Of a DNA stretch of 64,000 nt, positions 63,602-64,000 are shown one piece after another. The stretch's first letter is position 1. Every line of letters begins with the position of its first letter. The notes under the pieces were generated by a model, which ran no database searches, had not been told where the DNA came from, and saw only the letters and a list, made by a program, of their open reading frames with translations. This stretch comes from Paraburkholderia flava (GTDB lineage: Bacteria; Pseudomonadota; Gammaproteobacteria; Burkholderiales; Burkholderiaceae), in NCBI RefSeq assembly GCF_004359985.1, contig NZ_SMRO01000003.1, forward strand, positions 239,523 through 303,522. The letters are read 5' to 3'. A program made the translations under genes and the position numbers.

Positions 63602-64000
63602 GTGCGCTTACATCGCCGCCTGCATAGAGGCGGGACGTTGATCGTACGAATAATCCGCTGAGGGAGCGCACGCCGCGCGTGACTGCGTGGTTGTGTAAAA
63701 CACAAAATACACGCGCAAAAAAAAGCCGCAGCGTTCGTGAGACTGCGGCTTAACCACACACGTAACGCCCTGCATGCACGTCACCTGCACAGTCTGAAAG
63801 CGGCGTTCTTCTCAAGCAAGCCTTTAAGCTGAAGTTTGACCATCGTTGACGTTTCAGCCGGCGCTCGCCGGTCGCATCCGATCGGGGCTCGTCTGCGTAT
63901 AAAGCGGTGAAGGGCGCATAACAGCGCCTCATCCGTTTTATGTTCGAGGACTGCTCCGCATGCCGCTCGATCCTGCCGACTCCTTTTGACCATGCCCTTG
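63602..64000. other. right-end region without a called gene
   Basis: This 399-base region ends at the window edge. It holds a terminator-like hairpin (63717-63751). A minus-strand open frame (63781-63993) may be the end of a gene starting outside, but nothing in it is recognisable. TTGTGT-N3-ACACAA at 63691-63705 is a small dyad. Confidence 0.45.
63717..63751 (-). terminator. terminator-like hairpin at the right end
   Basis: AAGCCGCAG (63723-63731) pairs with CTGCGGCTT (63743-63751) over 11 bases. On the minus strand an eight-T tract follows, so it would end a transcript coming from the right of the window. Confidence 0.75.

Noticed and set aside
1..64000. Search for tRNA, rRNA, CRISPR, transposases and prophage genes
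   Set aside because: None recognised on either strand; repeats seen are short regulatory dyads or hairpins.

Overview
The window looks like the origin-proximal part of the main chromosome of a Burkholderia/Paraburkholderia-type betaproteobacterium. The evidence is high GC coding sequence, the mnmG-rsmG-parA-parB order at the left, two parS sites, a complete Burkholderia-style gspD-N locus, a fused LivM-LivG protein and no mobile elements. No rRNA, tRNA, CRISPR array or insertion sequence was recognised.

Layout. 1-4.8 kb (minus strand): start of an ArsB/NhaD-type permease, parB, parA, rsmG, mnmG. One parS lies inside mnmG and a perfect one forms the stem of a terminator at 4.95 kb. 5.0-16.6 kb (minus): two branched-chain-amino-acid-type (HAAT) ABC transporter sets with three binding proteins, two of them tandem paralogues. 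16.8-21.2 kb: a GMC oxidoreductase and an MmsA-type semialdehyde dehydrogenase, with a divergent LysR regulator; the arrangement suggests 3-hydroxypropionate/malonate-semialdehyde catabolism. 21.4-29.3 kb: CYTH protein, Lrp regulator, PhhB, DUF3717 protein, an OmpR/QseC-like two-component pair, a SET-domain protein, an old-yellow-enzyme oxidoreductase, a class I amidotransferase and a MarR regulator with a cysteine cluster. 29.6-33.2 kb: a ybdK-type ligase and a Kef-type antiporter, flanked by two mirror-image non-coding modules rich in DnaA boxes. 33.2-37.8 kb: mnmC, HU, a COG0523 metal GTPase and a small lytic transglycosylase. 38.3-50 kb: type II secretion genes gspD,E,F,(C),G,H,I,J,K,L,M,N. 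50-55.3 kb: an outer-membrane efflux protein, a small membrane protein, MarR, an EmrB-type MFS pump and a lipoprotein. 55.6-64 kb: gshA, alkA, ada, a candidate anti-Shine-Dalgarno small RNA, VOC and YaeQ proteins, a secreted protein, a LysE exporter, SpeG and a small membrane protein.

The most interesting observation is the pair of inverted modules at 29589-29827 and 32921-33164. They share five elements in the same order at nearly the same spacing: a DnaA-box pair, two further box-like sites, a 41-bp block with a DnaA box plus TAG-type trinucleotides, and a GTATACGT element. Their putative unwinding sides face each other across two genes. With parS 25 kb away and a general switch of gene orientation around this region, they look like a bipartite replication origin. 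Other points are the parS/terminator hybrid, a short promoter-terminator transcription unit carrying two CUCC-type anti-SD motifs, and a LivF with arginine in place of the Walker A lysine.
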